Assembly: GCF_031143425.1 (NCBI RefSeq) | Contig: NC_090448.1 | Coordinates: 531,854,313-531,918,312, forward strand | Length of the DNA stretch: 64,000 bases | Direction: 5' to 3' | Origin: Pleurodeles waltl | Lineage: Eukaryota > Chordata > Amphibia > Caudata > Salamandridae | Shown here: positions 1 through 12,783 of the stretch, piece by piece | Position numbering within the stretch: position 1 is the first letter of the stretch | Layout of the letters: each line of letters begins with the position of its first letter | The notes under the pieces: model-generated | Databases searched by the model: none | Told to the model about the DNA's origin: nothing | What the model saw: the letters and a program-made list of their open reading frames with translations, nothing else | Made by a program: the position numbers and the translations under genes

Positions 1-1547
1 GGCTTCTCTCTGACGCCGAAGGCTGCCTGTAAATTAAAACACCATATGCGCGTACAAGCGCCGGGCTTGTGGTAAAGTAAAAATCTCATTTTAAAAAAAG
101 GTTTTATTTAAACGCAGAATACGAGTGGAGCAAAACAGTCCAAAACCTCAATATAAAACTTAGATACAACACAGGTGAACAATGAACGTTAAACCATTTA
201 CTGTAATTTCGATTTCAAAGTGATCGAATTAAAATTGTCATAAGGTCCAAGTGAACACAACACCCTCCCACCCCAAACACACACAGAACTGATCTGGCTA
301 GAAGTGGTGTCTTTATCTCTTTCATCTTTCTCAGTAAACACCTCGGAGCTTTCAAAGTATGGCTTCGGCCCCAGACCTCTTCGGCAGGCCGCTAGAAACT
401 GTAAACAAAATTGACTTAACCAAGAGAAACGTAAAAATGGTTGCGAGGGGGTCTCGTGACATGCGCGACACCTCATCCAAAGCTAGCTTGTTATACCACA
501 GCAGAGTGCATGCTGGATTTCTTTTGTCCCCATATATCTGATGATAAATTTGAAAATACAAGCCCCAGATTGGACTATTCTTGTGGCTAAAATGGCACGA
601 CTGTCAGAAGCTGCGACACATTCTAGAGAGCCACTAGGCGCATTGTGACAGTTTTGATGTTGCCTTACAAGACCAAAGAACGGATACAGCAATTTGCCCA
701 GCTGTGTGATTTGTGTTAAATGTTGATAACCCGTATCTCTCGCCTGCTTTGCGCTTTCTTCGAGGTACTGCAAATCCTCATTGCCTCTGTACATACCCTG
801 ATGAGTACTGTAGGTACACCACAAGCTCTCTGTTTGTTATCACAGTCGTGTCATAGTTCACTTTCTTCTTGTTATACAGCACTACTCTACAGCGCTTTGA
901 AACCTGGTTGGGTCGAATTCGCGCTATATGACAACGAATGGGCATTTAAACTCAGTTGATGTTACTTTCGTTCCTCTTTCTGTAAGAGCTTTCAGGGCCT
1001 TCAGGTGCAGAGGGCTGATTGCCCGCTTCTCCGGATGGCAGAGACACACTCGCTCTGGTCGGACGCCTCTCCAGGGACAAGTGCGGCCTGAGACACCCCT
1101 CAAGTGTACTCGTCCTGTCTTAGAAACGAGGCTACGTCTGGCACGTCATTGGCGCGGCCGCCTGGGAATAGGGACGATCGCTGTGAGTTTAATGAGACCA
1201 ATTTAGATAAGGTTTTTTCACTTCTCAGAATGCTCTGCCTCGGGCGTCTCTCTGGCACTCTGGCGGCCTCGCGTGCCAGCAAGAGTCTCTCAGCTGCAGC
1301 CGGCGACTTCCGGGAAAGTTTCAGTGAACTATTTATGTGCCTAACTGCTTTGAACATACAGACCTGCACACTAGACCTTTTTGCCTCAAAGACAACCCCC
1401 ATTAATTGCAGTCATCGTCACTAGGTGACGTCGGTGTTGTAATGCGAATCTCTGGCCAAATCAAAAGACACGGATCTATTTCGAGAACACATTTCCTTGC
1501 TCACGCCATATAGGAGCCTGCCCTGTTGGTGAGGCGCCGCACAGCCC
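1..1547. other. Non-coding 3' flank of OTX2, nothing recognised
   Basis: No reading frame here resembles a known protein. The frames present are short, overlapping and compositionally ordinary. I see no RNA gene and no clear repeat. It lies about 11 kb beyond the OTX2 stop codon and is presumably intergenic. Confidence 0.5.

Positions 1548-1579
<32 letters not shown>
1548..1579. repeat. (GTCT)n microsatellite
   Basis: Eight uninterrupted GTCT tetranucleotide units, followed to about 1850 by a pyrimidine-rich tract of CTCTC/CCTTC words. Short reading frames through this stretch are translations of simple sequence. Confidence 0.9.
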
Positions 1580-1581
<2 letters not shown>

Positions 1582-1849
1582 TAAATGCACGCACCCCGTA
1601 GAACGCTGCCCCTTTCCTTCCCAGCTTCTTTCTATGTTCCTTCTTCTAACGGCCATTCCTTCATTTTTACCCTCCTATCACTCTCTTTGCCCCTCTCTCC
1701 TCCTGTAGTACACCTCTCGCTATTTCTTCGGCTTTGTCTTTTCCCCTCTTCCCTTCTATCATTTTCTCTATGTATCTACGGCAGTCTCTCCTCTTTCTCT
1801 CTTATGCTCTTTCCTGACCCCATTCCCGCATCCTCCTCTCTTTTTTAAA

Positions 1850-3844
1850 ATCGGTTAATGCAGTTTAGTTACTTTTGTAAAAGGGAAAACGTCGTTCAAC
1901 CCTTACTTTAAACATTCCGGGCCTTAAAACATCCAGTGGTTTTGTCACATCTTCCTCGAAGTATCCTCATTTTAAGAATAAATACCAATTCTTAATTTCC
2001 ATAACTGCTGCCTGTGTGTGTAAGTAAGTATGTGTGCGGATGTCTAATAACAAGAAACAGGCTAGCATGCAAAATACTAAAAGGAAGTTTCCCTGTCTGT
2101 GTAAATCCCATTCTTGAGGAAACGTTGAATGAAGTGCAGTGGGAAGCGCTTAGAGGCACAGCGTATACTCATACGGGAAGTGAAAAGGTCTGTTATATTG
2201 ATTTGCAGTGGCGGAAACAAACGCCATCAGTCTGAGTTCCCTCCTGATCTGTTCACCCATACTTTTTCCCAGAGCCAACGAAAAATAATGGTGCCCTGCT
2301 GCGGAATGTTAAGAAAGGGCCCCGAGTCCCCCATATCTCATCAATAGTCATTGGCCATGGACTACGTGGGCCCTCTCAAACAATTGTGACTCCCCTACCC
2401 CAAGATCGGACACCCCTGCCCTGCAGCAGGGGGGTTGTAGGGAACTGCGTTACCCCACTGGCTTTCACGTTTTCGACTGATTTTTCTTGATATTTTTTAG
2501 TTTGTTGTTCGCCGACTTCTTTCCCTGCCTCGGTATCCTCGTCGGCCTCTTTTGATCCTGTGCAGCTCGTCAGACTGTCTGGAGTAGGGGCCGGCGGTTG
2601 CACTGGTCGGAAAACTTGAGCTTGAAAAGGTGTAAAGCGTGAGTGCGCCAATTCACACCCCCGTGCGTGCCCCCGGGGCTCTTTTCAGAGAAGTAAGCCC
2701 CATTCACTGAAACCACCATTCATTTCCCAAATTTTCCGTTAGCGGTAAACATAAAATAGGATTTCCAGCCAATAGGGTTGCAGTTTATCGTGCTTCAGAT
2801 GCGAGGATGAAAGAAGGACAGGGCCATTGGTCAGTATTATTTTTCTTAGCCCAATAGACTGTCTCCTTCGTAGTTTATTGCATAGCACGTTTTATTGAGT
2901 ATCATTAAATAGACTTTTAATAACAGCTTTCATTTACAGTACTTGGAAACGTCAGAAGTGCAGTATTAAGCGTTCGTAAGAAAAAATAAATGTTTACAGA
3001 ATCTTTGCAATGCTGCTAAATAATAAAATTAAGAAAACAATCTTTTGCAATATTTTTGCTTTTTGTAACCGGAAAAGGGACAAATGGTATTGCACCAAGG
3101 CAAAATACGGCGCAAGTATACTGCATGCTGTTTTGCTCTTTTATTAGGTACGGTAAAATACGAGAAGAGTGCATTTCCCCACTTCTGTACTGTGAAAGAT
3201 GAGAATAAGCTCGAGAGAAATCATCCTCTCTATCTTCCTACATGAGCAGCAAAAGTAGGGTAAATAGGTTTGCTTTATTTGTGGTAGAATAGTATTGCTG
3301 TGCTGAAACATCTATGACTTGCATGCAATAATTTACACGCAAAAGCACGTTTCCTCCATGTTTGCTCTGGTACAAAATTTCCAACATGGAATGGGGCAAA
3401 ATGGGTTTGCGCCTTTTTCTGGTATAAAAGCAGAAAAGTTCTCCAACTGACATTCCTTCTTTTGTTACTAGTGGAATATTTTTTTCCTATGGCTCCAGGT
3501 GAGTGGGTTCACTCAATGCCGCGTTGACGGAAATGTTAGTTTTGCTCGATGCCAGTCTCTAATTATTACTATTTTGCTATGCTGAGTGTTTTTTTCCGTT
3601 TTTGTAAAGATTTTATGTGATAGGAACCTGAGCCGAAAACATCGTAGTGTTTACAAAAGTGCAGTTACAAAACAATTACAACTGAATTACATTATTGTTC
3701 CAGATACGTTGTTTCGAAAAATAGCCGTATAAAGGTTCAGGCAGGCTGTTACTTGCTCGTAGGTCACTGGGGTTAAACAGCGTATGACGTAACACCGACT
3801 AACTTCACGCTTTTGAAATTACGCACGTAGGTCTTCCGTTCCTG
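1850..3844. other. Non-coding, mostly AT-rich unique-looking DNA
   Basis: No gene or strong repeat is seen. The stretch from about 2700 to 3750 has balanced, non-repetitive AT-rich composition and could include conserved non-coding DNA downstream of OTX2, but nothing in it is diagnostic by eye. Confidence 0.35.
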
Positions 3845-3867
3845 TTTTTTTTTTTTTTTTTTTTTTT
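3845..3867. repeat. Poly(T) tract
   Basis: Twenty-three consecutive T. It could be the A-tail of a minus-strand retroposed sequence, but no SINE or LINE body is recognisable next to it, so the origin is open. Confidence 0.7.
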
Positions 3868-4009
3868 ACTTTGTATTCTACTACTTATTGTCTCCTTTTA
3901 TAATGGGCGGTGATGGGTTAAACTCCCGATTTGCAGAAAATAAAAACATAAGGTGGGGAAAGCGATATTGAAAGCCAACTAAAAGAGTCGACTTGAGAAC
4001 TTAGCTGAT

Positions 4010-5470
4010 CCATGAGTCTGAAAATAAGAACTGAGTTGTGTCCTGTTGGCCACCCAAGATACCTGTCCGCGTGCAGAGGATCTGTGCTCAGAACCAGCGC
4101 ATGCCGTCAGGCAGCAGATCTGGGTAACCACCGAAACATACAGCCATGGGCTGCAGACCAACACACGCGTGTTACACACCCACTGGGACGGGAAATCCGC
4201 ACACCCACACACCACCGAGACTGCATATTTGTGTTTACAGACATCTTCCTATAAATACACCACCAAATCTCACCCACGAGGTCAGAGGTACGCATCCACC
4301 GCCGTGCATCCTCCCTGACAAGAGATTCTCACCCACACGAATCAATGGGGCAACATACTTGTGTGTGCTCACAGCATCAGACACGCTCAGAGCACACACA
4401 CACAGGGGAAGGCGATTTGTAATCCATCGCATCCACAGGGGCAGAAAATCTGCACCCACACTCACCAATGTGGCAGCGTACTTGTACTCCCCACTAACAC
4501 ACACTCAGCGAGCACCACACGTGTGCTCGGCCCAAGCACATTCTCACGTTCGTGGGATGTTTGCTCCTTTTCATCGGAGTCCCATGGACCGGTAAATGTG
4601 TAGCCTCCAGCAACACACCCTCACAGCAGATGGTCTGTAGCACCATCATCACCGTCATCAAATGCCTACGGTCAGCGGCCACCAACTAACATACACATGC
4701 GCACATCAGATCATTCAGTGTTCTGTATACACACCCATAGGCAGCGAATCTGTGCTGACCATCATCATGATAACCACGGACAGGACACCGGTCCTCACCA
4801 CAAACATACACCAACGGATAGAAAATCAGTCGGTATGCACTGCCATCCCACTCCTATGCTCACAGGCAGGAGACAGGTGCTCACCACAAACACACGCCAA
4901 CTGGCAGCAGATCAGTCAATATCCACCGCCATAACAGACCAATGGGAGAACACACCAGAGTTCACCACTTGTGTATACCCACAGGCAGGAGACCGACACA
5001 AACGGGCAGAACATCCACGGACACCACACAACCACCAGCATACACACACCGGCGAAAGTCCGGTGCTGAGCACAGCAGAGAGAAACGGGCTCTCACATCT
5101 GCACTCATTGACAAACTCACCCGCGGGAGTCATATCTAAACACCCTCCAACACTCGCGGCAGGTGAACTGTGCTCACACCCCTGAACACCCTCCAACCCA
5201 CACGCGGTACGGGTGACCTGTGCTCACACCCCTTAACACCCTCCAACACACACGCGGACAGGTGACCTGTGCTCACATATCTGAACACCCTCCAACGTTA
5301 CGGGTGACCCGTGCTCACATATCTGAACACCCTCCAACACACACGGGGCAGGTCACCCGTGCTCACATATCTGAACACCCTCCAACACACAAGCGCGACA
5401 GGCGACCTGTGCTCGCAGTAACACACCATCGGGCCTGAAAACCTGTGCTCACTGCAACACACACAGTGGA
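4010..5470. repeat. AC-rich minisatellite, regular near its right end
   Basis: A long CACA-rich array with recurring words such as CACCACAAACACA and GGCAGCAGATC. Between about 5160 and 5420 it becomes regular: GTGCTCAC starts at 5170, 5220, 5269, 5311, 5359 and (as GTGCTCGC) 5409. The period is therefore 42-50 bp, each unit carrying GAACACCCTCCAAC and GGTGACC. The left part is a decayed version. Apparent frames of 60-160 codons here are low-complexity His/Thr/Pro translations and not genes. Confidence 0.85.
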
Positions 5471-5641
5471 AAGACAATATGTGCCCATCTCAAGGATGAA
5501 CTCAGTAGGAGTATATCGAAACGAACAACCCACAACTAAGGGGTAGATAGCTCTTGCTCCTGGCATTATTTCACCGTTTGTTACAGTTGTTTTCTGCCTG
5601 TTGTTTTTTTAAATTTCATAGAGCGATAATGCATACCGCTT

Positions 5642-5657
5642 CCACCAGAGGGCGCTG
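5642..5657 (+). promoter_or_regulatory. CTCF-like core motif
   Basis: The bases CCACCAGAGGGCGCTG match the vertebrate CTCF core consensus CCASYAGRKGGCRS at every position. The site is in non-repetitive DNA about 7 kb beyond the OTX2 stop codon. A sequence match does not show occupancy. Confidence 0.5.
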
Positions 5658-5659
5658 AA

Positions 5660-6160
5660 TTCCTAACGGCTGTTCTTTACAAGACTCTCAAAGTTCACAC
5701 TTTCTGCCTTCTGTATTTCCAGATCCGTGCGTTCAGTGTGGAAAGATTTGCGGATTTCAAAGCTCGCTTCACTCAAGAACACAAACTCGTCTGGATGAAA
5801 GTAAAACCTACTGCACGAAAGCAAGGCCCCCTTTAAATGTACATCATATCCTAACGTATGTATGTATATGCGCGGATGTAAAAATGAGAGTGCTTAAACA
5901 GCGGTGGTTTAAAGAAAACATGAGTAAGAAACTCAAAATATTTGAAACCAAAAAGTGAAATTCAGTTCTTTTAACTCACGCCATAAAGCTTCATCGCCAC
6001 ATGAGAATGCAGATAGTCAAAAAGCGGCGCAGACAGGTATCTAGATTATTATGTTTTCTGAATTTATATCAATTTTAATATCCCCAATGTGTAAATTAAT
6101 GTCTTTTTCGATGTTTTGTTGGTCTCTTCAAGGTCTAAGTTAACAAAGCATGGAATTGTA
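5660..6160. other. Non-coding, nothing recognised
   Basis: Unique-looking AT-rich DNA between the CTCF-like motif and the GATA/GACA repeat. There are no credible reading frames. Confidence 0.4.
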
Positions 6161-6162
6161 AA

Positions 6163-6253
6163 TTGGATAGATAGCTAGATAGACAGAAAGACAGACTGAA
6201 AGACAGACGGAAAGACAGACAGATATTTAGATAGATAGATAGATAGATAGATC
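6163..6253. repeat. (GATA)/(GACA) microsatellite
   Basis: Interspersed GATA and GACA tetranucleotides ending in six clean GATA units. The type is the same as the large array at 31-33 kb on the opposite phase. Confidence 0.9.
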
Positions 6254-7400
6254 AACAGAGTTTCTCTTTTTTTACAATTCTCCACGAGGAAATGCCATGG
6301 CCGATGCTCTTTCTCAATAAACGGTCTCCTTTATATATAATAAAATCAGGGATTCAATGCAACGCGGTATACTTGGTTTGCAAATGACGCCATAACACCA
6401 CGATGGCATTAGTGGATCGTAAGATACACGTAATGTGTTTCATTTCTATTCCATGGCTTACTTTAGAAAGGCTTGAAGATTATTTTTCTGTTAATATGTT
6501 CATTGAAAGCAGGTTTCGGAATGAATGAATATTTGATTGTGATTTAAAATATAGAAATATAATTGTTTAAACAGTGGTCTATTTGCAGAGACTTTTTTTT
6601 GTATTTAAAATATTTTTCTAAACAGTGTCTGAAGGAGGTCAAAGGTGTGGTATATTGTCTTTGCAATGTTCAGATAACAATGGGCAGATGATGACATGAG
6701 TATGTGTTTGTCCTTTATTATTGCACTGCGTGTGTGGATTGCTGAATTAATTAAGTGGTCCCATGAAATTAAAAAGTGCTTTTTGATGTTTCGATCCTTA
6801 AAGGGGCATGCAATGTGCGCAGAAAACAAATATCTGCCCCCAGTCCTCCATCTCCAAAATTAACCACCAATAGGTATTCTTGAATGTTGCTATGCGTGAT
6901 GACGTCTGTTTGGGCTTTGAGATATATTGTTACGTCACTGATCGGATGGCCCCTTCCAAAGCGATTGTGGTAACTGACGACTAAATGGTTTGTGAGAAGG
7001 AAATCAATTTGAGGATCCACTTTCTAGGTCTCCGATTGGTTAAAATCTGTAGTTTAAAATATTCATGTGATTGTCGTGAAACATGTAATGTGAAAGTGTG
7101 TCTGCAATCACAATAGGCAATGATGTGTGTATGTGCGCCTGTGTTGCAGGCAGAAACAGTGAAAGCGAAGGAAGCACAGAGACACACGTGGGTTGCAGAA
7201 AAGTAAAAGCACCAGTATGCATCATAATCTTATGTAGCTCACTGCTTGAGAAATGGTCGAGGGTACCTAATTTCTTCCCTAGCCTAGCATGCTGCACTAT
7301 CCCTTAGTTTGTAGACAGTCATATGTCAAAAGTATAGTTTGTTCCAGGAGACAGCAATTAAGAAAATACATATCACGTTTATCGCGAGACTGTGCACTAG
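6254..7400. other. Non-coding, nothing recognised
   Basis: AT-rich DNA with short random frames only. No repeat periodicity and no RNA gene are visible. Confidence 0.4.
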
Positions 7401-7439
7401 GAGGTGAAGCTTCCTAGTGCCTTTACGGCAGAAGGGGTC

Positions 7440-7690
7440 TTCACCTACTCCAGTTACGCCCTAGTCTCGCCAGTAGTGGGGGCGAGAGAGCTGCCGAGGA
7501 GGGGACTTTTTCCGACGTCCGCACAGAGTCCAGTAACTCACTTCTCTTGCTAGAAGGGTGTGTGAGGGCGCTGCGGAGGAGGGGACTCTTGCAATACGTC
7601 GGCACAGGGTCCAGTAGTTCACTACACCTGCCAGTAGAGGGGGCGAGAGAGCTGCTGCGACAGGAACTCTTGCCCAGAAACAATGAGTAT
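7440..7690. repeat. Three-copy tandem repeat of about 80 bp
   Basis: Three diverged copies of a unit containing CCAGTAG, GGGGGCGAGAGAGCTG, GAGGAGGGGACT and GCACAGNGTCCAGTA. The copies begin near 7468, 7548 and 7628. The layout resembles repeated promoter or enhancer units of an LTR, but no LTR boundary or internal coding sequence is visible, so that reading is only a possibility. Confidence 0.7.
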
Positions 7691-7979
7691 GACATTGTCT
7701 TATTACCTGAAGTTGGGATAAGATGTTTCTCTGGTGAGCCGAACATTCTGTGAACCCCATATACATGTGAACAACTTGTTGCAAACACAGTGGGAGACTT
7801 TGAAGGGTCAATCTGCCAGTCACCCTCTGTATACTGGAGGAAGATAGCTTGTTGGCGTTTGTTTCCAAGATGGCGGAGCTGGGCCAGAGTCAAGAGTATG
7901 GTGCGTTTCTGACGTTTCCTCAGCCTAGCCAGACTTCAAAAGAAGACTGAGCGACTACCCTGCCTCAACTTTAGAGCAG

Positions 7980-8520
7980 CCGGGCTTGTGACTGGATTCG
8001 CCATGGAGCATTCTGAGATGTGGTTTAATCACCACGAAGACTCAGCCTTTTTGAGATGAAGATAACTGAGACATATCTCCGCCCGGACTCCCAACATGAC
8101 GTTCTGGCCTTTTTAGAGGACCAGTCAAACACGTGGCGTTTCTTACCTTGTATCTATTGCCTTTTGGAAGTTAGCTGGACATGTGACTGACTCTGTCACA
8201 CTACTTCCTCACCGAAGCCTGACTGACTCGCTCCCAGTCTATCCTTTTGAAGGTTAGTATGAGGAAGGAATTACCCTAGCGTAACCGAGCCACCCTGCTA
8301 CAGATGAGGCGAGCATGTGACTGACTCTTACCCACTTGTAGGGATTCACTCCGGAAAATAATTGAATTGAGCTGCTCTGCCCAAGTCAGCCTACTGTCAT
8401 GAGCGTTGGGATGCCAGCCTGTCTTGTGACTGACTCTGCTATACTATTACCGGCCTCATAGCTGCTGACTGTTCCCCAACAACCTTTCATGTGTGAGGCT
8501 GGACAAAGAAAGTACCTTCT
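7980..8520. repeat. Degenerate tandem repeat with TGTGACTGACTC core
   Basis: The phrase CTTGTGACTG or CATGTGACTGACTC recurs near 7985, 8180, 8314 and 8423, each followed by a diverged CTACTTCCTCAC-like stretch. Spacing is irregular, about 110-195 bp. It directly follows the 80-bp repeat and may belong to the same element. Confidence 0.55.
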
Positions 8521-8542
8521 CAAACACCCCACTCCCTCTTAA

Positions 8543-9055
8543 GGCCTCATTTAAAAAAAAAGTGGCACTGCATCAATGCAGCGCCACTTTAACTGCGCCC
8601 CTTAGCGCCTCCTAGTGCCACCATGTTTGCGCTGTATTTAAGATACGAGCATCATGGCGGTATTAGGACAAATAGCTTCAAAAATGTTGATGCTATTGTG
8701 GCGCTTTGCTCCACTAGTGTCAAAAAGTCTGCCACCAGTGGAGCAGAGTGCAAGGAGGCCCATCGATTCCAATGGGGATCCTTAAATGCCTGCTCTGAGC
8801 TGCCATTAAAATTGAAGCCAAGAATGGCACAATAAAACCTTGAAGATTTCATTGCGCCATTTTTTATGGTCTCCTTGCGCCGGAACACCCTCTTGCATAC
8901 AATAGCACATGCATAATGTGGCAAAAAAGAGTTGTAAAGTGGCGCAATGCATTTTTTGCGCCACTTTAATATGGTGCGGCAGTTTTACAAACCAAACGCC
9001 ACATTAGCATAAAAAATGATGCTAATGTGGTACTAGGTCATCTTAAATTTGGGCC
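8543..9055. mobile_element. MITE-like non-autonomous DNA element
   Basis: The left end GGCCTCATTTAA and right end TTAAATTTGGGCC are near-complementary terminal inverted repeats. They sit next to TTAA/TTA, compatible with a 3-bp TTA/TAA target duplication. Inside are several inverted copies of GCGCCACTTT and GCTAATGTGG words, including a small stem-loop just inside the left end. No transposase is present. The exact ends are uncertain by one or two bases. Confidence 0.55.
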
Positions 9056-9600
9056 TTAGGCCCTGATTTATACCTGATTTAGACATATGTCCCCTGGGCC
9101 CAGTGCCATGTAGGGGGGGCCAAGTTAGCCCCCCCTATGGCACTTCTTAATACAAATAATTACACTTACCTGTATTTACCTTACTCGGCAGAGGATGGGG
9201 TCCCCCCCATCCTCTGGCCTCCCTCTGGTGTGGGTCTCTCTGGGGCTAGGGAAGGGCACCTATGGGCCCATTCCCTGGTCTCTGACCATGACCAAGACAA
9301 ACCGCCGGATCCAGTGTTGTAGTGCAAAACGATGCCACCCCCACCCTAGCAGAATGTGATGATTCCCAATCCCTACCACCCCCGGCCCCCACCCGACCCC
9401 CGTCTCCCATGTCTCACTTTGGCCTTGGGCTGAACGTGGCCCCCGAAGGTTTGGAGGGCCCTCTGAAAAGGTGAGGGTCCACTTTACCTCAGAGCCCTCC
9501 ATTACGCCCCTGGCCTGGTAGATCCACTATATGCCCCGATATACCCCTGGAGCGCCACCCAGGTGGTTTCGGAGCTCTTTCTTTTGATGCAACCTAATTC
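9056..9600. repeat. GC-rich interspersed-repeat-like sequence
   Basis: The stretch contains GGCCCTGATTTATACC, a hairpin of AGAGGATGGGG with CCCCATCCTCT (about 9190-9216), and CATTACGCCCCTGGCC near its right end. A related GGGGCGTAACA word occurs at about 23235. It looks like a decayed dispersed repeat. The family could not be named. Confidence 0.35.
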
Positions 9601-11600
9601 TCAAAAACAGTTCGTATCTGGCGCCCACCACCAACTATCTACCAATGCGCCGTTTTTCGAGCCAGGTTGAGGCCAGTTCTCGCTCGGCACAAATATGACG
9701 TGCGGTGTCAGGGTAAGCAGAAAGGAAGGGGGGCGAGTTTGCTGAGAGGCGGCCTGAGGACAGGAACAAGTGGCGCCAGCACCACAAGGAAGGATGGTGA
9801 GGCAGGCAAATTGTACACTCACCAACCAGGCAAAACTCGTAAAAGGTTCTGTCACCTCGAACAATAACCAAATATTTTCCTTGCAATCATCTTTGCTTCT
9901 TGCAGGTGTCTAAAGTTACCTAGGCAGTGTTCTTTTTCATAATCGCATTTAAACCTAGTTCTCAATGTTTTGTAGTCCGGCGTTTTGTCATTTTATTTTT
10001 AGCAAAAAATGCTGTTTTAAATTCGGAATCGTTCCTTGGGCACGTATCCGTTCACACACACGACAGTGTTGCCGTCTTTTGTCAGCAAAGCATAAAAACG
10101 CAGCTTGTAAAATTCGAGAAAGTTAGTTAAATGTAGACAAAAGGCTTTGTGTTCCCTAATAAGATCAGAAAAATAAAAGCACAATAGTTAACGAACACAA
10201 ATAAAAAGGACACTGGTGAAGAGCGTTTAACAAAAAATTAGAACGAGGCGGAAATAGGACGAGTGGATTTTTGCGACATGAAACTCAGACATTAACTGAT
10301 GTAGATAAATCTTCGAATAAATTGTTCTAAGTGACTCCTACAATCACGTAGCTTCAACAAACTGCATATGTAAAATGAGTGATCTAGTTCATTATTTCAG
10401 TAGGCGATTTGTATGGCGCTTCGTGTAGTAAAAAAAAAACAGCAATAAGCGCTAGAAGAAACTCAAGAAAAGCGTTACACGATTAGTTAGAAATTGCAGG
10501 CAAATTAATATTTGAACTGGACTTCCAGGTTTATTTAAGATTTTTTTCCTGGTTCCTAGTAGCACGCCCATCTTATCAAGTTCGAGGCAGAGGAGAAACG
10601 CCCTGTAAAATGGGGCTCTTTAAGTGAATTATAAAGAATTGCGTTATAAAGCAGTAGTTGTCCAGAATGTGCGCGCACCGGAAAGGAAGCCAGCGGCCTC
10701 CACCCCAGGTGCCAAAGAAAGGGGGCCAAGGAACAAGGACGCCTTATGTTCAGCTGCTGAAATTATAGGTTTTAGAAATGTTTTACTCAAACCCTCTTTG
10801 TTGGGCGGTTACTTCCGCTCGACGGGCTCAGGATTCTGGTTACACCCGCCCGGTCGAGGCCTCGGTGCTTGAGCAGGGGCCCTCCCCCTTCACCACCTCA
10901 GAGTTAAGGGTGAACCAGCCAAACTGGCTACTCTGCTCCACCCCTCACCCTGGCCAGCCCCCTTCACGGGCCCAGCCCTTCACCCCAAGACCCCCTTTCA
11001 CACTCTGCCCCATTGTAAAAAAATACCGAGTCCGACAACGAATGACTTCTGTTCGTTCTCTTTCCTGCCAAGCCAGAAAGAGGAAACCACTTGTTGATGT
11101 CAGAATGTGTCACAGAATAAAAAAAAACTATCTATTACAATTGAATGAATAATATAACCATGTGAAATTCTATTTCTGTTTTAAAATATGTCCTTTTGAG
11201 AGTACGTAACGTTAAGTGAATGCACCCATCTTCCACCTAGAAATCGTAAATGCCTACAGTATCCGATATAAGATGTTTATTTATTTATTTTGGTGTCTTA
11301 TATAGCGCTACGCGTCTGTTTCGGAGCGCTTAGAAAGTCGACATTCGTTTTTATGGGTGTCTGGGGTTCAATCGGTATTTTCTCCGCCCACTACAACCAT
11401 AGCGCCAAACGAAGGCAAAGCTGAAAAATTCTTGTTTTAGGCGATTCTTTAATGTTGGTAATTGGGCTCTGCCCTGACTGACGGTTGGGAATATTCCAGC
11501 GGTTCTGTGATGTGAAATATCTAAAACCACGTTTGCGACGAATTCAGAAATAATCTAAATTTCTTTCCGCCTCCAAGTTCAGCGCCTCAGTTAGGTATCT
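9601..11600. other. Non-coding, nothing recognised
   Basis: No conserved frame or periodic repeat is visible. The sequence TTTATTTATTTATTTT at about 11276 would read as AATAAA-type poly(A) signals on the minus strand, the OTX2 sense strand. A 3' UTR reaching this far would be about 1.5 kb, which is plausible but not shown. Confidence 0.3.
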
Positions 11601-12783
11601 TACTTTAATGATATTTATATTTAGTTAAATTACAAGACGCATATATTAAAATATATCAAGTCCCCTCACTTCCCATGCAAAGTGCTCTCCCTATCTACAA
11701 TGCCTTGGGACAATGTCCGCGATGTAAACATATTAAAACAAACACACAAAAAACATAATTGCCTAAATAAAAAATGTGTTCTTTTAGGGAAACAACTGAC
11801 GTCAAACTCCAACTTTTTTTTTATCGAAGAAAGGTGCAAGGCCAGTTATTTGTGCTAGAACAAGTTTAATGCTACCATACATATCCTGCCAAATCCTGGA
11901 AAAGGAAACGATTTATGCATATGTACCTTGAGTCCCCATATGCGAGCAGAGAAACAGGTGGCTCTCTGTAGTGTCGCCCCCTGCACCCCATCCCACAGCA
12001 GGCTTCAGGGGCCTGTGTCTCCAGGCCTCGCGGACCCTCCCCTCCTCAGATGGCTCTGAAAAGCCCTGGCACACACTTGCCTCTGGCTAAAGGCATTCTT
12101 TGCAAATGGTAATCGAGGCTGGGCTCTGAATTCCAGTCATAATTATAAACTATTCAGTGGCAGAAGAACCCCCCTGGTGGCGCCAAGTTCACAGTTGCAT
12201 ACAATATAGAAGATCACAGTTTGAACTCTAGCACAGATTAAAACCACAGATGTACCATTTATATAAGACACACACTGATTGTCTCTGAAAAACTACATTT
12301 TGACTCCTTATAAACATCATTTCTTATTTTTTTTAAATAAAGTAGTGCATCTAGGACAGTCAGTCGCACTGTTCACGTAGTCCTGTAAGGTCATTTCAGA
12401 GCCAGCTAGTGGTTTGATCGTGAAATGTTCACAAGCTCGGACCTGTCTCCATCTCAGCACTTTAGTAGTGCTTGGCCAACACTGGACTCCTCAGCTGACT
12501 CCTGCACAGGTTGCAGACCAGGGCTGGAAGGACAGGCGTGGATTCACTACTCACGCCAAACATTGTAACCATTGTCTGCTAAATCTAGGAAGGTCACACG
12601 TCCATCTGTCCAAAGGAATCCACCTTGTGTTGTCATGATCAAGTCTCTTCTCCATTCCATATGTGAGCAGGAGACTGATATGACTTGGATCACAGCAAGC
12701 GTTTTTTTCACTCAAAAAATGGCTAAGCTGGAATGTCCCGCCCAGTGTATGTATCCCAAAGAGTTCCCCTTGCTTTACCCCAT
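11601..12783 (-). other. Probable OTX2 3' UTR and immediate 3' flank
   Basis: This follows the OTX2 stop codon in sense orientation. It lacks tandem repeats and TIR elements, unlike most of the window, which suggests constraint. Minus-strand ATTAAA-type hexamers occur near 11609 and 11871, and AATAAA runs lie farther out at about 11276. The true cleavage site cannot be chosen from sequence alone. Confidence 0.4.

Noticed and set aside
4146..5185. Frames of 149 and 162 codons
   Set aside because: They read through the AC-rich minisatellite; His/Thr/Pro low complexity and drift with the repeat.
12165..12195. Second CTCF-like site in the OTX2 3' UTR (minus strand GCCACCAGGGGGGTT)
   Set aside because: The conserved C near the end of the core is G here; too weak to list as a feature.
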